Notes: generated from the sequence alone by a model not told the origin. DNA of 64,000 nt from Paraburkholderia bannensis NBRC 103871 (GCF_000685015.1 NZ_BAYA01000006.1:62001-126000), one strand, 5' to 3'; counted from the first letter of the stretch, positions 8,251 to 18,017 are shown. Numbers and translations are program-made.

Positions 8251-10344
8251 TCAAGCCTTGGGCTCGTGCGTGGGCACGCGTTCGAGATCCGCGAGCCACA
8301 CCGCGCTTTCCGAATCGCTCGGCGCACGCCAGTCGCCGCGCGGCGACAGCGAGCCGCCCGAGCCGACCTTCGGCGCGTTCGGAATGCAGGTGCGCTTGAA
8401 CTGGCTGGTGCGGAAAAAGCGGTCGAGGAAGATGCGCAGATTGCGCTTGATCGCCGCGAGGTCGTACGCGTTGCGCGCGACCTTCGCGTTCTCGGGCCAC
8501 GCACCGGCCTCGCGATCGCCCCACGCGTGGCGCGCGAGAAACGCGACCTTGGTGGGCGCAAAACCGAAGCGCAGCGTGTAGTAAAGATTGAAGTCCTGCA
8601 GCTCGTACGGCCCGATGGTGCTTTCGGTCTTCTGCTCGGGCGCGCCATCGGTCTTGCCGGGGATGAGTTCCGGGCTGATGTCGGTGGCGAGAATCGCTTC
8701 GAGCACATCCGTGCCGCTCTCGCCGTTCTGGCCGATCTGACCGGTTTCCGCGACCCAGCGCACGAGGTGCGTTATCAGCGTCTTCGGCACGCTGGCGTTC
8801 ACGTTGTAGTGCGACATGTGATCGCCCACGCCGTAGGTGCACCAGCCGAGCGCCAGCTCGGAGAGGTCGCCCGTGCCAATCACGATCGCGTGATTGAAGT
8901 TGGCAAGGCGGAACAGGTGGTTCGTGCGCTCGCCCGCTTGCACGTTTTCGAAGGTGATGTCGTAGCTTTCCTTGCCTTCGGAATACGGATGGCCGAGGTC
9001 TTCGAGCATCTGCATGCAGCTCTGGCGGATATCGATTTCGCGTGCCGTGCAGCCGACCAGGTTCATCAGCTCGCGCGCCTGGCGCAGCGTGCGCTCGCTG
9101 GTCGCGAAGCCCGGCATAGTGTATGCCAGGATATTGGCGCGCGGCAGGCCGAGGCGATCCATCGCCTTCGCGCAGACCAGCAGCGCGTGCGTGGAATCCA
9201 GGCCACCCGACACGCCGATCACCACTTTCTTGATGCCCGCCTGCTGCAAACGCTGCACAAGCGCCTGCACCTGAATGTTGTAGACCTCGTTGCAGCGCTC
9301 GTCGCGGCGCTTCGGGTCGGCCGGCACGTACGGGAAGCGTTCGACGCGGCGTTCGAGCGCGAGCGTCTCGCGCGTCCACGCGCCCTGGGCTTGCCCCTCG
9401 CCCGCCAGCTCGCAGCGGATCACCCGGAACTTCGCGACTTCGTCGGCATGGCGGCGGATCGAATCGCCGAAGGTGGTCTGGCGGATGCGCTCCTGCTGGA
9501 GACGTTCGAGATCGACATCGGCGAAAATCAGGTGCGAGTCGTCGAGAAAACGCCCGGACTGCGCGAGCATTTCGCCGTTTTCGCAGACCAGCGCCTGGCC
9601 GTCCCAGGCCATGTCGGTGGTCGATTCGCCTTGGCCCGCCGAGGTATAGAGATACGCCGCCAGGCAGCGCGCCGATTGCTGCGACACCAGTTGCTGCCGG
9701 TAACCGGCCTTGCCCACCACCACGTTCGATGCCGAGAGATTCACCAGCACCGACGCGCCCGCGAGCGCCGCGAACGACGACGGCGGAATCGGCACCCAGA
9801 CGTCCTCGCAGATTTCGACGTGAAAGCGCAAGCCCGGAATCTGCACCGCGTCGAACAGCAGCGACGCGCCGAACGGCACGTCCATGCCCGCGATGCGCAC
9901 GGTGTCCGTGCTCGCGCTATCGGCGGCGCTGAACTGGCGCGGCTCGTAGAACTCGCCGTAATTCGGCAGGAAACTCTTCGGCACGATGCCCGCGACGCGG
10001 CCGCCCGAGACCACCGCCGCGCAGTTGAAGAGCGCATGGCCCACGCGCACCGGCAGGCCCACGATCATCACGAGCGGCAGTTGCGCCGAAGCTTCGACGA
10101 TCTGCGCGAGCGCCTGTTCGCAGGCATCGAGCAGCGCCTGCTGATGGAACAGGTCGTCGCAGCTATACGCCGACAGTCCGAGCTCCGGGAACGCGACCAG
10201 CGCCGCGCCTTTGGCTGCGGCTTCGCGCGCGAGGGTCAGCGTCTGTGCGGCGTTGAAGGCCGGATCGGCCACGCGGCAACGCGGCACGCCCACGGCCACG
10301 CGCGCGAAACCGTGCGAGTAGAGATTGAAGAAGCGCTCTTTCAT
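8251..10344 (-). CDS. nadE: Glutamine-dependent NAD+ synthase
   Basis: This 697-residue enzyme fuses an N-terminal nitrilase-type glutaminase (about residues 10-280; [20 protein letters not shown] with the catalytic Glu, [11 protein letters not shown] with the Cys) to an NAD synthase domain (about 330-690). The latter has the PP-loop [17 protein letters not shown]. The enzyme amidates deamido-NAD+ with ATP, drawing ammonia from glutamine. Length matches the long mycobacterial-type NadE. The start at 10344 ([19 protein letters not shown]) is chosen because the frame upstream shows no similarity to the family. glnB follows on the same strand. Confidence 0.94.
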   Translation of the reverse strand: MKERFFNLYSHGFARVAVGVPRCRVADPAFNAAQTLTLAREAAAKGAALVAFPELGLSAYSCDDLFHQQALLDACEQALAQIVEASAQLPLVMIVGLPVRVGHALFNCAAVVSGGRVAGIVPKSFLPNYGEFYEPRQFSAADSASTDTVRIAGMDVPFGASLLFDAVQIPGLRFHVEICEDVWVPIPPSSFAALAGASVLVNLSASNVVVGKAGYRQQLVSQQSARCLAAYLYTSAGQGESTTDMAWDGQALVCENGEMLAQSGRFLDDSHLIFADVDLERLQQERIRQTTFGDSIRRHADEVAKFRVIRCELAGEGQAQGAWTRETLALERRVERFPYVPADPKRRDERCNEVYNIQVQALVQRLQQAGIKKVVIGVSGGLDSTHALLVCAKAMDRLGLPRANILAYTMPGFATSERTLRQARELMNLVGCTAREIDIRQSCMQMLEDLGHPYSEGKESYDITFENVQAGERTNHLFRLANFNHAIVIGTGDLSELALGWCTYGVGDHMSHYNVNASVPKTLITHLVRWVAETGQIGQNGESGTDVLEAILATDISPELIPGKTDGAPEQKTESTIGPYELQDFNLYYTLRFGFAPTKVAFLARHAWGDREAGAWPENAKVARNAYDLAAIKRNLRIFLDRFFRTSQFKRTCIPNAPKVGSGGSLSPRGDWRAPSDSESAVWLADLERVPTHEPKA

Positions 10345-10580
10345 TTCGATAACCGATAAGCGATGACGCGATAGCCAGAAGACATGGCGGCACGAGCGTG
10401 CGCGGCGGGACAACGATGCGCGACCCTCACCCGTTCGGGTCGTTTGCTTTACCATGACCGCTTGCCGCAGCGCCGCGAAGGTCGAAAACCGCTTCGATCG
10501 ACGTGCGGCGCGCGATCCGCAAAGCCTGGGAACAGCAGGCAAAACCCCCAGGCCACATCAGGCAAGCACGGGCACACCAG

Positions 10581-11753
10581 TTGGACAAGGAACATTTCGA
10601 TTATCGCACGGGCATTATCGGCTCACCGTCCGAGCTCGACGCCGCCGAATGGAACGCCCTGCTCGCGCGCCAGGCGCAGCCGACGCCGTTCCTGCGCCAT
10701 GAATTTCTCGCGGCACTCGACGCCACGCGCTGCGCCACGCCCGACGCGGGCTGGGCGCCGCAGTTCGTCACGCTGACCGATGCGCGCACGGGCAAGCTCG
10801 CCGCCGCCGCGCCGGTCTACCTCAAGGGCCACTCGTACGGCGAGTACGTGTTCGACTGGGCCTGGGCCGACGCCTACAAGCGTAACGGCCTGGAGTACTA
10901 CCCGAAGCTGCTGTGCGCGGTGCCGTTCACGCCGGTTCAGGGCACGCGCCTGATCGCCGCCGACGAAACCGCGCGCCGCCACCTGGCCGCCACGCTGGTT
11001 GCGTTCGCGGAGCAGACCGACGTGTCGTCGTTGCACGTGCTGTTTCCGACCGAAGAAGACGCATCGGCGCTGACCGCCCTGGGCATGATGCAGCGCGAAG
11101 GCGTGCAGTTTCACTGGCTCAACGACGGCTATCGCGACTTCGACGAGTTTCTGTCGACGCTCGAACAGAAGAAGCGCAAGAACATTCGCGCCGAGCGCCG
11201 CAAGGTGCGCGACGCGGGCGTGACGCTCCGGCGCATTCGCGGCGAGGACATTCGCGACGAGGACTGGCGCTTTTTCAGCCGCTGCTACCGGCAGACGTAC
11301 CGCGAGCATTTCTCGTCGCCGTACCTGAATCTCGACTTTTTCCGCATGATCGGCGCGAGCATGCCGGAGAACCTGCTGCTCGTGATCGCCGAATACGAAG
11401 GCAAGCCGATCGCCAGCTCGCTCGTGGTCTATCAGCGTGACGCCGACGGCACGGGCGGCACGCTTTACGGCCGCTACTGGGGCGCACTCGAACATGTGCC
11501 CTGCCTGCACTTCGAGACCGCGTACTATCAGCCCCTGGAATTCTGCATCGAGGAAAAGCTCGCCGTGTTCGAAGGCGGCGCGCAGGGCGAGCACAAGATG
11601 GCGCGCGGCTTCATGCCGACGGTCACGCGCTCGGCGCACTGGCTCGCGCATCCGGCGTTCTCGGACGCGGTCGCGCGCTTCCTGGAAAGCGAGACCAACC
11701 AGATCCACGCTTATGTGCACGAGTTGAACGAGCACAATCCCTTTCGAAGCTGA
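10581..11753 (+). CDS. FemAB-like GNAT-fold protein (DUF482 family)
   Basis: The protein is about 390 residues and belongs to the DUF482/FemAB-like family of predicted acyltransferases, which resemble peptidoglycan-bridge-forming aminoacyltransferases. EQKKRKNIRAERRKVRDAGV and GGTLYGRYWGALEHVPCLHFETAYYQP are the recognisable core, with ARGFMPTVTRSAHW near the C-terminus. No ATG exists near the N-terminus. I chose TTG 10581 because LDKEHFDYRTGIIGSPSEL fits the usual start of the family; GTG 10503 would add 26 unrelated residues. Neither has a clear Shine-Dalgarno. The substrate is unknown. A GIY-YIG gene starts two bases after its stop, so the two are translationally coupled. Confidence 0.8.
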   Translation: MDKEHFDYRTGIIGSPSELDAAEWNALLARQAQPTPFLRHEFLAALDATRCATPDAGWAPQFVTLTDARTGKLAAAAPVYLKGHSYGEYVFDWAWADAYKRNGLEYYPKLLCAVPFTPVQGTRLIAADETARRHLAATLVAFAEQTDVSSLHVLFPTEEDASALTALGMMQREGVQFHWLNDGYRDFDEFLSTLEQKKRKNIRAERRKVRDAGVTLRRIRGEDIRDEDWRFFSRCYRQTYREHFSSPYLNLDFFRMIGASMPENLLLVIAEYEGKPIASSLVVYQRDADGTGGTLYGRYWGALEHVPCLHFETAYYQPLEFCIEEKLAVFEGGAQGEHKMARGFMPTVTRSAHWLAHPAFSDAVARFLESETNQIHAYVHELNEHNPFRS

Positions 11754-11755
11754 TC

Positions 11756-12106
11756 ATGCCGTGGTTCCTCTATCTGCTCGAATGCGCCGACGGCAGCGTG
11801 TATACGGGCATCGCCATCGACGTTCAAGCGCGTTTCGAGCAGCACGCGAACGGCACGGGCGCGCGCTACACGCGCGCGCGCAAGCCGGTGCAGGTGCTCG
11901 CGCAGTTCGAATTCGCCAACCGCTCCAGCGCATCGAGCGCCGAATACTGGGTCAAGCGGCTGCGTCCCGCTGAAAAGCGCGCGCTTGCGGCGGGCGAGCG
12001 GGCGCTGGATTCGGTTCTGCCACCGCCGCCTGCCCCACCAGAAATCGACGAAGCCAACGAACCCGCCGAAAGCGCCGAACCCCAATCCGGATCCGCACGC
12101 GCATAA
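11756..12106 (+). CDS. GIY-YIG domain protein (YhbQ-like)
   Basis: This 116-residue protein begins with a compact GIY-YIG nuclease-like domain (about residues 1-80). The family strands read FLYLLECADGSVYTGIA, followed by ARFEQHANGTGARYTR with the conserved Arg and Tyr. The last 35 residues are a Pro/Glu/Ala-rich disordered tail. Stand-alone GIY-YIG proteins of this group (UPF0213) are suspected DNA or RNA processing factors, but their role is poorly defined. It follows the FemAB-like gene by two bases. Confidence 0.85.
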   Translation: MPWFLYLLECADGSVYTGIAIDVQARFEQHANGTGARYTRARKPVQVLAQFEFANRSSASSAEYWVKRLRPAEKRALAAGERALDSVLPPPPAPPEIDEANEPAESAEPQSGSARA

Positions 12107-12142
12107 AAAAACCGCACGGCCTTTCGGCGCGTGCGGTTTTTT
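12105..12142. terminator. Bidirectional intrinsic terminator between GIY-YIG gene and ppa
   Basis: The near-perfect stem AAAAAACCGCACG/CGTGCGGTTTTTT has T-runs in both orientations, which serves the two convergent genes. Confidence 0.92.
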
Positions 12143-12173
12143 ATCGGCGAAAAACGCGGATAAGCGCGAGCGC

Positions 12174-12701
12174 TCACTTCTTCGCGTTAGCGACGCCTTC
12201 CGTGATTTCCTTGTGAGCGGCTTCGATGCCTGCCCAGCCGTCGACCTTGACCCACTTGCCCTTTTCGAGCGCCTTGTATTGCTCGAAGAAGTGCTTGATC
12301 TGGTCTTTCAGGTACTCGGGCACGTCGTCCAGCGACTTGATGTTGGCCGTCATCGGGCAAACCTTGTCGTGCGGCACGGCGATCAGCTTGGCGTCGACGC
12401 CCGACTCGTCGGTCATCTGCAGCATGCCCAGCGCGCGCGAGCGCACGACCGAACCTGCCAGCAGCGGGAACGGCGTGATCACGAGCACGTCGACGGGGTC
12501 GCCGTCGCCCGACAGCGTCTGCGGGATGAAACCGTAGTTGACCGGGTAGCGCATGCCGGTGCCGACGAAACGGTCGACGACGAGCACGCCCATTTCCTTA
12601 TCGGCTTCGTACTTGACCGGGTCGCTTTGCGCCGGAATCTCGATGATGACGTTGAAGTCTTGCGGCAGATCCTTGCCGGCGGGCACGTTTGCGAAGCTCA
12701 T
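12174..12701 (-). CDS. ppa: Inorganic pyrophosphatase (family I)
   Basis: This 175-residue cytoplasmic enzyme hydrolyses pyrophosphate. The family signature is [10 protein letters not shown], with metal-binding aspartates, followed by [29 protein letters not shown] and [20 protein letters not shown] are also typical. The length equals that of E. coli Ppa. A TATAAT -10 lies about 115 bases upstream. Confidence 0.95.
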   Translation of the reverse strand: MSFANVPAGKDLPQDFNVIIEIPAQSDPVKYEADKEMGVLVVDRFVGTGMRYPVNYGFIPQTLSGDGDPVDVLVITPFPLLAGSVVRSRALGMLQMTDESGVDAKLIAVPHDKVCPMTANIKSLDDVPEYLKDQIKHFFEQYKALEKGKWVKVDGWAGIEAAHKEITEGVANAKK

Positions 12702-13005
12702 GAGCGCTCTCTGTTGAAAAGGGAAAAAAGCGACGGTTACACGGCACAGCGGCGCGCGCGAGGCAGACCCGGCACGGCGCGCCGGCGCGAAACCGGACGT
12801 TGGAGGTTGTCGGCCATTATAGCCAATCGGCCAGGGCGATCCCTAGTGGGGCTGCCGGTTGCGCCACTGCCACAATGAAGCGGCTCCTGAATTCCGGCCC
12901 GGCCGCGCCGCGAATGGCGCGATAATGAAGCCGCTGTCTGCGTTTTTGTCTGGCTTTCCTTCTTTCCCGTCCAGCGTTTCCCTCCCCACCTAGCGAGGCG
13001 CATGC
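12702..13005. promoter_or_regulatory. Divergent ppa / aldehyde dehydrogenase intergenic region with ppa -10
   Basis: On the minus strand a perfect TATAAT (12816-12821) reads toward ppa. The -35 position 17 bp away (AGGGAT, 12839-12844) is weak. A pyrimidine-rich stretch (about 12940-12990) precedes the aldehyde dehydrogenase start. No gene or RNA structure was found in the rest. Confidence 0.55.
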
Positions 13006-14445
13006 ATGGAAGCAGCGAAGCATTTCATCGGCGGCGAGTGGTGCCCGCCCGCCAGCGGCGAGACCCTCCCCGCCCTCGATCCCTCCACCGGCCAACCTTT
13101 CGCCCAGCTGGCGCGCGGCAACGCCGCCGACATCGACACCGCCGTCCAGGCCGCGCGCCGCGCCTACGAAGGCCCATGGGGCGCCCTGTCCCCGGCGGAG
13201 CGCGGCCGCCTGCTGTTCGCGCTCGCGGGCCTCGTGACGCGCGACAAGGAAATCCTCGCGCAGCTAGAAGCGCAGGACACCGGCAAGCCGCTCAAGCAGG
13301 CGCGCGCCGACGCCGCCGCGCTCGCGCGCTACTTCGAGTTCTACGCGGGCGCCGCCGACAAGCTGCACGGCGAGACCCTGCCGTACCAGACCGGCTACAC
13401 CGTGCTCACGATCCGCGAGCCGCACGGCGTCACGGGCCACATCGTGCCGTGGAACTATCCGATGCAGATTTTCGGGCGCAGCGTCGGCGCGGCGCTCGCG
13501 ACGGGCAACGCCTGCGTGGTGAAGCCCGCCGAGGACGCCTGCGTCTCGCTGCTGCACGTCGCCGCGCTCGCGCGCGAGGCAGGCTTGCCGCCGGGTGCGC
13601 TCAACATCGTGACGGGCCTGGGCCATGAGGCGGGCGCGGCGCTCGCCGCCCATCCCGGCATCGACCACATTTCCTTCACTGGCTCGCCGCTCACGGGCAA
13701 GCTCGTCGCGCAGATGGCCGCTGAGCATCACGTTCCGGTCACGCTGGAGCTGGGCGGCAAGTCGCCGCAAATCGTCTTCGCCGATGCCGATTTCGATGCG
13801 GCGCTGCCCGTGCTGGTCGCCGCGATCGTGCAGAACGCCGGGCAGACCTGCTCGGCGGGCAGCCGCGTGCTGATCGAGCGCAGCGCCTACGAGCCGCTGC
13901 TCGAACGGCTCGCGGCGGCGTTCGACGCGTTGCGCGTCGGGCCCGCGAGCGCCGATCTCGACTGTGGCCCGCTCATCAGCGAGAAGCAGCGGCGGCGCGT
14001 GCGCGACTTCCTCGACGAGGCGCAGCGCGAGCGCATCGCCGTGGCCGCGCGCGGCAAGCTCGACGCCAGCGCACCCGACGGCGGTTTCTACGAAACCCCG
14101 GCTCTGCTGCGCGATGTCCCGCCGCACAGCCGTCTCGCGCAGGAGGAAGTGTTCGGGCCGGTGCTCGCCGCTATGCCATTCGACGATGAAGCACAGGCGC
14201 TTGCGCTCGCCAACGGCACGCCTTACGGGCTGGTCGCGGGCGTGTGGACGCGCGACGGAGCACGCCAGTTGCGCATCGCACGGCGCGTGCGTGCAGGCCA
14301 GGTGTTCGTCAACAACTATGGCGCGGGCGGCGGCGTCGAGTTGCCGTTCGGCGGCACGCGCCAGTCGGGCCACGGCCGCGAAAAAGGCTTCGAAGCGCTC
14401 TACGGTTTCACCGTGCTGAAGACCATTGCGATCCGCCACGGCTAG
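13006..14445 (+). CDS. Aldehyde dehydrogenase family protein
   Basis: This 479-residue NAD(P)+-dependent dehydrogenase has the expected sites in order: GHIVPWNYPMQIFG for the cofactor, FTGSPLTGK, catalytic Glu248 in VTLELGGKSP and nucleophile Cys282 in NAGQTCSAGSR. EEVFGPVLAAMPF and GTRQSGHGREKGFEAL close the fold. It oxidises an aldehyde to the acid, with betaine-aldehyde-type or hydroxy-aldehyde substrates possible; the sequence does not settle which. It is the first gene of a probable operon with an SDR (50 bases on) and an MFS transporter, so it probably acts late in the catabolism of an imported organic acid, alcohol or sugar derivative. Confidence 0.9.
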   Translation: MEAAKHFIGGEWCPPASGETLPALDPSTGQPFAQLARGNAADIDTAVQAARRAYEGPWGALSPAERGRLLFALAGLVTRDKEILAQLEAQDTGKPLKQARADAAALARYFEFYAGAADKLHGETLPYQTGYTVLTIREPHGVTGHIVPWNYPMQIFGRSVGAALATGNACVVKPAEDACVSLLHVAALAREAGLPPGALNIVTGLGHEAGAALAAHPGIDHISFTGSPLTGKLVAQMAAEHHVPVTLELGGKSPQIVFADADFDAALPVLVAAIVQNAGQTCSAGSRVLIERSAYEPLLERLAAAFDALRVGPASADLDCGPLISEKQRRRVRDFLDEAQRERIAVAARGKLDASAPDGGFYETPALLRDVPPHSRLAQEEVFGPVLAAMPFDDEAQALALANGTPYGLVAGVWTRDGARQLRIARRVRAGQVFVNNYGAGGGVELPFGGTRQSGHGREKGFEALYGFTVLKTIAIRHG

Positions 14446-14494
14446 GCACGCCGTTCACGCACGTTTCATCCGACATCACAACAACGGAGACACC

Positions 14495-15253
14495 ATGCGA
14501 CTCAAAGGCAAGACAGCCGTGGTCACGGGCGCCGGCTCGGGCTTCGGCGAAGGCATCGCCAAAACCTTCGCGCGCGAGGGCGCGAACGTCGTCATCAACG
14601 ATCTCAACGCTGAAGCGGCGCAACGCGTCGCAAGCGAAATCGCACTCGCGGGCGGCAAGGCCATCGCCGTACAAGGCGACATCACGCGCGAGGCCGACTG
14701 GCACGCGCTGCGCGATGCCGCCGTCGACGACTTCGGCAGCGTGGAAATCGTCGTCAACAACGCGGGCACGACGCATCGCAACAAGCCGGTGATGGACGTG
14801 AGCGAAGCCGAATTCGACCGCGTCTACGCCGTCAACGTGAAAGGCCTCTACTGGAGCGTGCGCGCGTTCGTGCCGCACTTTCGCGAGCGCGGCGGCGGCG
14901 CGTTCGTCAACATCGCCTCGACGGCCGGCATCCGGCCGCGCCCCGGACTCGTCTGGTACAACGGCAGCAAGGGCGCGATGATCGTCGCCAGCAAGGCGCT
15001 TGCCGCCGAACTGGGCCCCGACCGCATTCGCGTGAACTGCGTGAATCCGGTGATCGGCGACACGGGCCTGACCGCCGAGTTCATGGGCGTGCCCGATACG
15101 CCCGAGAACCGCCAGCGCTTTATCGCGACGATTCCGCTCGGGCGTTTTTCCACGCCGCAAGATGTGGCCAATGCCTGCCTCTATCTGGCCTCCGACGAAG
15201 CCGCGTTCATCACCGGCACGTGTATCGAGGTGGATGGCGGGCGCTGCGTCTAG
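14495..15253 (+). CDS. Short-chain dehydrogenase/reductase (SDR)
   Basis: This 252-residue classical SDR has the cofactor motif TGAGSGFGEG, then NNAG. The catalytic residues are Ser142, Tyr155 and Lys159 (STAG then WYNGSKGAM). The tail ITGTCIEVDGGRCV is the usual end of this family. The Asp in the NDLN segment after beta-2 favours NAD(H). The start is fixed by ACGGAGACACC directly before the ATG. It probably oxidises a hydroxyl group of a substrate that the neighbouring aldehyde dehydrogenase also handles. The exact compound is not visible. Confidence 0.9.
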   Translation: MRLKGKTAVVTGAGSGFGEGIAKTFAREGANVVINDLNAEAAQRVASEIALAGGKAIAVQGDITREADWHALRDAAVDDFGSVEIVVNNAGTTHRNKPVMDVSEAEFDRVYAVNVKGLYWSVRAFVPHFRERGGGAFVNIASTAGIRPRPGLVWYNGSKGAMIVASKALAAELGPDRIRVNCVNPVIGDTGLTAEFMGVPDTPENRQRFIATIPLGRFSTPQDVANACLYLASDEAAFITGTCIEVDGGRCV

Positions 15254-15298
15254 CCATCGGCAGGGTTGCCCTAAGTCCTTGACGCATCGGTGTTTTCC

Positions 15299-15331
15299 CG
15301 CGCCGCCCGGCCCTGGCGGCGCGTATAGAAT
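15299..15331 (+). promoter_or_regulatory. Perfect GC hairpin next to a TATAGAAT -10-like sequence before the MFS gene
   Basis: CGCGCCGCC (15299-15307) and GGCGGCGCG (15315-15323) form a perfect 9-bp stem with a 7-base loop, immediately followed by TATAGAAT (15324-15331). There is no T-run, so it is not a standard terminator. It may be an operator or an internal promoter for the transporter gene. Confidence 0.35.
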
Positions 15332-15412
15332 GGTCGTGCTTTGTCCACGAATAGCCGCCATAACAAGGCGGCAATACAAGCCGGCCGCGCCAGCGGCCCG
15401 CACGGAGACACC

Positions 15413-16732
15413 ATGGCCAGTCCAGCGAATCACCTGCCGCACGCGGGCGCGGGCGCACCCCTGCCAGCCTTCGAGGAAGCCACCTACCGCAAGGTCGCGT
15501 GGCGCCTGATCCCGCTTCTCATGCTCTGCTATGTGGTCGCGTATCTCGACCGCGTGAACGTCGGCTTCGCGAAGTTGCAGATGAGCGCGGCGCTCAATCT
15601 CTCCGATGCGGTCTACGGCTTCGGCGCAGGCATTTTCTTCATCGGCTATTTTCTGTTCGAAGTGCCAAGCAATGTGATCCTGCATCGCGTCGGCGCGCGC
15701 GTGTGGATCGCCCGCATCATGGTGACGTGGGGCCTCGTCTCGATCTTCACGATGTTCGTCACCACGCCGACGATGTTCTACGTGATGCGCTTCCTGCTCG
15801 GCCTGTGCGAAGCGGGCTTCTTTCCTGGCATCATTCTTTACCTGACGTACTGGTATCCGGCCCATCGGCGCGGCCGCATGACGACGTGGTTCATGACGGC
15901 CATCGCGCTGTCGGGCGTGATCGGCGGGCCAGTGTCGGGCTGGATCCTCAAGTCCTTTGACGGCGCGCACGGCTGGGCGGGCTGGCAGTGGCTGTTCCTG
16001 CTCGAAGGGCTGCCGTCGGTGCTGGTCGGCGTGCTGGTGTTTTTCGTGCTGGACGACCGCATCGGCAAGGCCAAATGGCTCACGCCCGAGGAGCGCGCGC
16101 TGCTCGAACGCAATATCGCCGCCGAGGACGCCACCAAGGAAGACCTGCCCCTGCGCACCGTGCTCACGAGCCCGCGCGTGCTGCTGATGAGCCTCACCTA
16201 CTTCTCGTTCGTGATGGGGCTGTACGGCGTGAGCTTCTGGCTGCCGACCATCATCAAGGCGACGGGCGTGAAGGATCCACTCGCGATCGGGCTGCTGTCG
16301 GCGATTCCATTTGCAGCAGCGGTCGTCGGCATGGTGCTGGTCGCCCGCAGCGCCGACCGTCTGCGCGAGCGGCGCTGGCATATCGCGATTCCGGCGGCGG
16401 CGGGCGCGCTTGGCCTCGTGCTGTCGGTCGCGTGGGCGCACGACACGGTGCTGGCGATGGCGGCGCTCACGCTCGCGACCTTCGGCATCCTCACGACCTT
16501 GCCGCTGTTCTGGAGCCTGCCGACCGCCTGGCTCGCGGGCACCGGCGCGGCGGCGGGCATCGCGCTCATCAATTCGATCGGCAACCTGGCGGGCTTTCTG
16601 AGCCCCTATGCCGTGGGCTGGCTCAAGCAGGCGACCTCGGCCAACGACTCGGGCATGTATCTGCTCGCGGCGTGCATGATCGTGGGCGGACTGCTTGCGC
16701 TGTGCGCGCCGGCGAAACTGGTGAATCGCTGA
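15413..16732 (+). CDS. MFS transporter, anion:cation symporter (ACS) family
   Basis: This 439-residue protein has about 12 membrane segments. It has the ACS-family hallmarks: YLDRVNVGFAKLQM after helix 1, FLFEVPSNVILHRVGAR, RFLLGLCEAGFFPGIILYL (the signature helix) and WLPTIIKATG in helix 7. Relatives import hexuronates, galactonate, tartrate, phthalate and similar organic anions with protons. It ends the aldehyde dehydrogenase-SDR cluster. Its start carries the same CACGGAGACACCATG context as the SDR gene. The substrate is probably the compound that those two enzymes degrade. Confidence 0.9.
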   Translation: MASPANHLPHAGAGAPLPAFEEATYRKVAWRLIPLLMLCYVVAYLDRVNVGFAKLQMSAALNLSDAVYGFGAGIFFIGYFLFEVPSNVILHRVGARVWIARIMVTWGLVSIFTMFVTTPTMFYVMRFLLGLCEAGFFPGIILYLTYWYPAHRRGRMTTWFMTAIALSGVIGGPVSGWILKSFDGAHGWAGWQWLFLLEGLPSVLVGVLVFFVLDDRIGKAKWLTPEERALLERNIAAEDATKEDLPLRTVLTSPRVLLMSLTYFSFVMGLYGVSFWLPTIIKATGVKDPLAIGLLSAIPFAAAVVGMVLVARSADRLRERRWHIAIPAAAGALGLVLSVAWAHDTVLAMAALTLATFGILTTLPLFWSLPTAWLAGTGAAAGIALINSIGNLAGFLSPYAVGWLKQATSANDSGMYLLAACMIVGGLLALCAPAKLVNR

Positions 16733-16763
16733 GCGGCATGGGCCTCGCGCCCGCGCAAAGAAA

Positions 16764-16789
16764 AAGGCCGCTTTTCAGCGGCCTTTTTT
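16764..16789. terminator. Intrinsic terminator between MFS gene and hemY
   Basis: The stem AAGGCCGCT/AGCGGCCTT (loop TTTC) has a T-run on the plus side and an A-run on the other, so it can serve both convergent genes. Confidence 0.9.
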
Positions 16790-16814
16790 CATCACGGCAT
16801 CGACGAGCGCTTCA

Positions 16815-18014
16815 TCAAACGACGTTCATCGCCAGTGCGCTTTCGCGATAGTGCGTCGCGGCCTTGCCTGCGTCGCCCAGTTCCTCGTGCAGACGCGCGA
16901 GCGCGCGATGCGAGCGGATCTTGAGCGGTTCGTTGTGCACCACGTTGGCCGACTTGAGCGCGGCTTCGAGGAACGATTGCGCCTTGCCCCAGAGCTGCTG
17001 CTTCAGGCACAGACGGCCCAGCGCGAACAGCAGGTCGCCGTCCTCCGGACGCTCCTTGCGCCACGCTTCGGCCTTCTGGATCAGCGGCAGCGCGTCGCTG
17101 CCGGCGGTATCCGGATAGCGGCGCAGCAAACGCGCGTCCCAATTTTGCGCGAGCGCTTCCTCGACAATCTTGCGCGCGTCGCTCTGGCGTTCCAGCGCGA
17201 TCAGCAGTTCGGCGGCGCAATCGGCCAGACGCGGCGAATGACGCTCGACCGGCGTCAGCGCGTGCCACAGTTCGAGCAGCGCATCGGCATTGTGGCGACG
17301 GTCGCGCAGCAGGTTTTCCGCCGCCAGCTGACGCAGGCGAACCGCCACGGCCGGATGCAGCGCCTCGCGCTTTTCCAGCGTCTTGACGAGCTTGAGCACT
17401 TCGCTCCAGTTCTTGAGCTGCTGCTGCGCGCGCAGCGCGATCTGCTGCGCGTGGATGCGGCGGCCGCCCTGGCTGCGCATTTCGGTGAGCGCGGCAAGCG
17501 CGCCGTCGGCGTCGCGGCCATCGGCGCGCATGTCGGCAGTGGCCATCAGGCGCGCTTCCTGGAGCTCAGGATCTTCGACCTGGGTAAGCCAGTCGTCGCG
17601 GCGCGCGTACTCGTGCAGACGATGCGCGGCGTTCGCGGCGATCAGCCCCGCCGCGCCCTTGTTCTTCTCATCAGCGAGCGAATCGCGCGCGGCTTTTTCG
17701 GCACGCGAGAAACGCCCTGCGTAGAGATTGCCCACCGCATCGCGCAGCGCGGAGTTCGCCTTTTCCTTGCGAGCGCGCGCACGATACGCGGCCACGCGGC
17801 GCGGCATGGTCACGACGTTGCGCACGAAGCGCAGGATCGCGTAGAGCAGCAGGAACGCCACGACGATGCCGACCACGAACAGGTTCAGCGAAACATCGAC
17901 GCGATACGGCGGATAGACGAGCAGCACCTGCCCCGCGTCGAAGCGCCCGACGGTGGCGAGCGCAACCGCCACTGCGAAGAGGAGCGCGAGCCAGAGGAGT
18001 CCACGGATCGCCAT
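16815..18014 (-). CDS. hemY: Haem biosynthesis-associated protein HemY
   Basis: This 399-residue inner-membrane protein has two N-terminal membrane segments (about residues 3-24 and 42-64), then the HemY-N domain and a TPR-like helical region to the end. It is the proteobacterial HemY found in hemCDXY clusters, not the Bacillus protoporphyrinogen oxidase of the same name. Its role in haem synthesis is supportive and not enzymatically defined. It starts four bases downstream of the hemDX stop, so translation is coupled. Confidence 0.9.
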   Translation of the reverse strand: MAIRGLLWLALLFAVAVALATVGRFDAGQVLLVYPPYRVDVSLNLFVVGIVVAFLLLYAILRFVRNVVTMPRRVAAYRARARKEKANSALRDAVGNLYAGRFSRAEKAARDSLADEKNKGAAGLIAANAAHRLHEYARRDDWLTQVEDPELQEARLMATADMRADGRDADGALAALTEMRSQGGRRIHAQQIALRAQQQLKNWSEVLKLVKTLEKREALHPAVAVRLRQLAAENLLRDRRHNADALLELWHALTPVERHSPRLADCAAELLIALERQSDARKIVEEALAQNWDARLLRRYPDTAGSDALPLIQKAEAWRKERPEDGDLLFALGRLCLKQQLWGKAQSFLEAALKSANVVHNEPLKIRSHRALARLHEELGDAGKAATHYRESALAMNVV

Positions 18015-18017
18015 GTC

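Noticed and set aside
8266-10359. A plus-strand open frame of 697 codons opposite nadE
   Set aside because: It mirrors nadE exactly in extent and is Arg/His/Val-rich, typical of antisense frames in GC-rich genomes.
12860-12885. A GCCACTG sequence resembling part of a cobalamin riboswitch B12 box
   Set aside because: No other conserved element surrounds it, and the flanking genes (ppa, aldehyde dehydrogenase) are unrelated to cobalamin.
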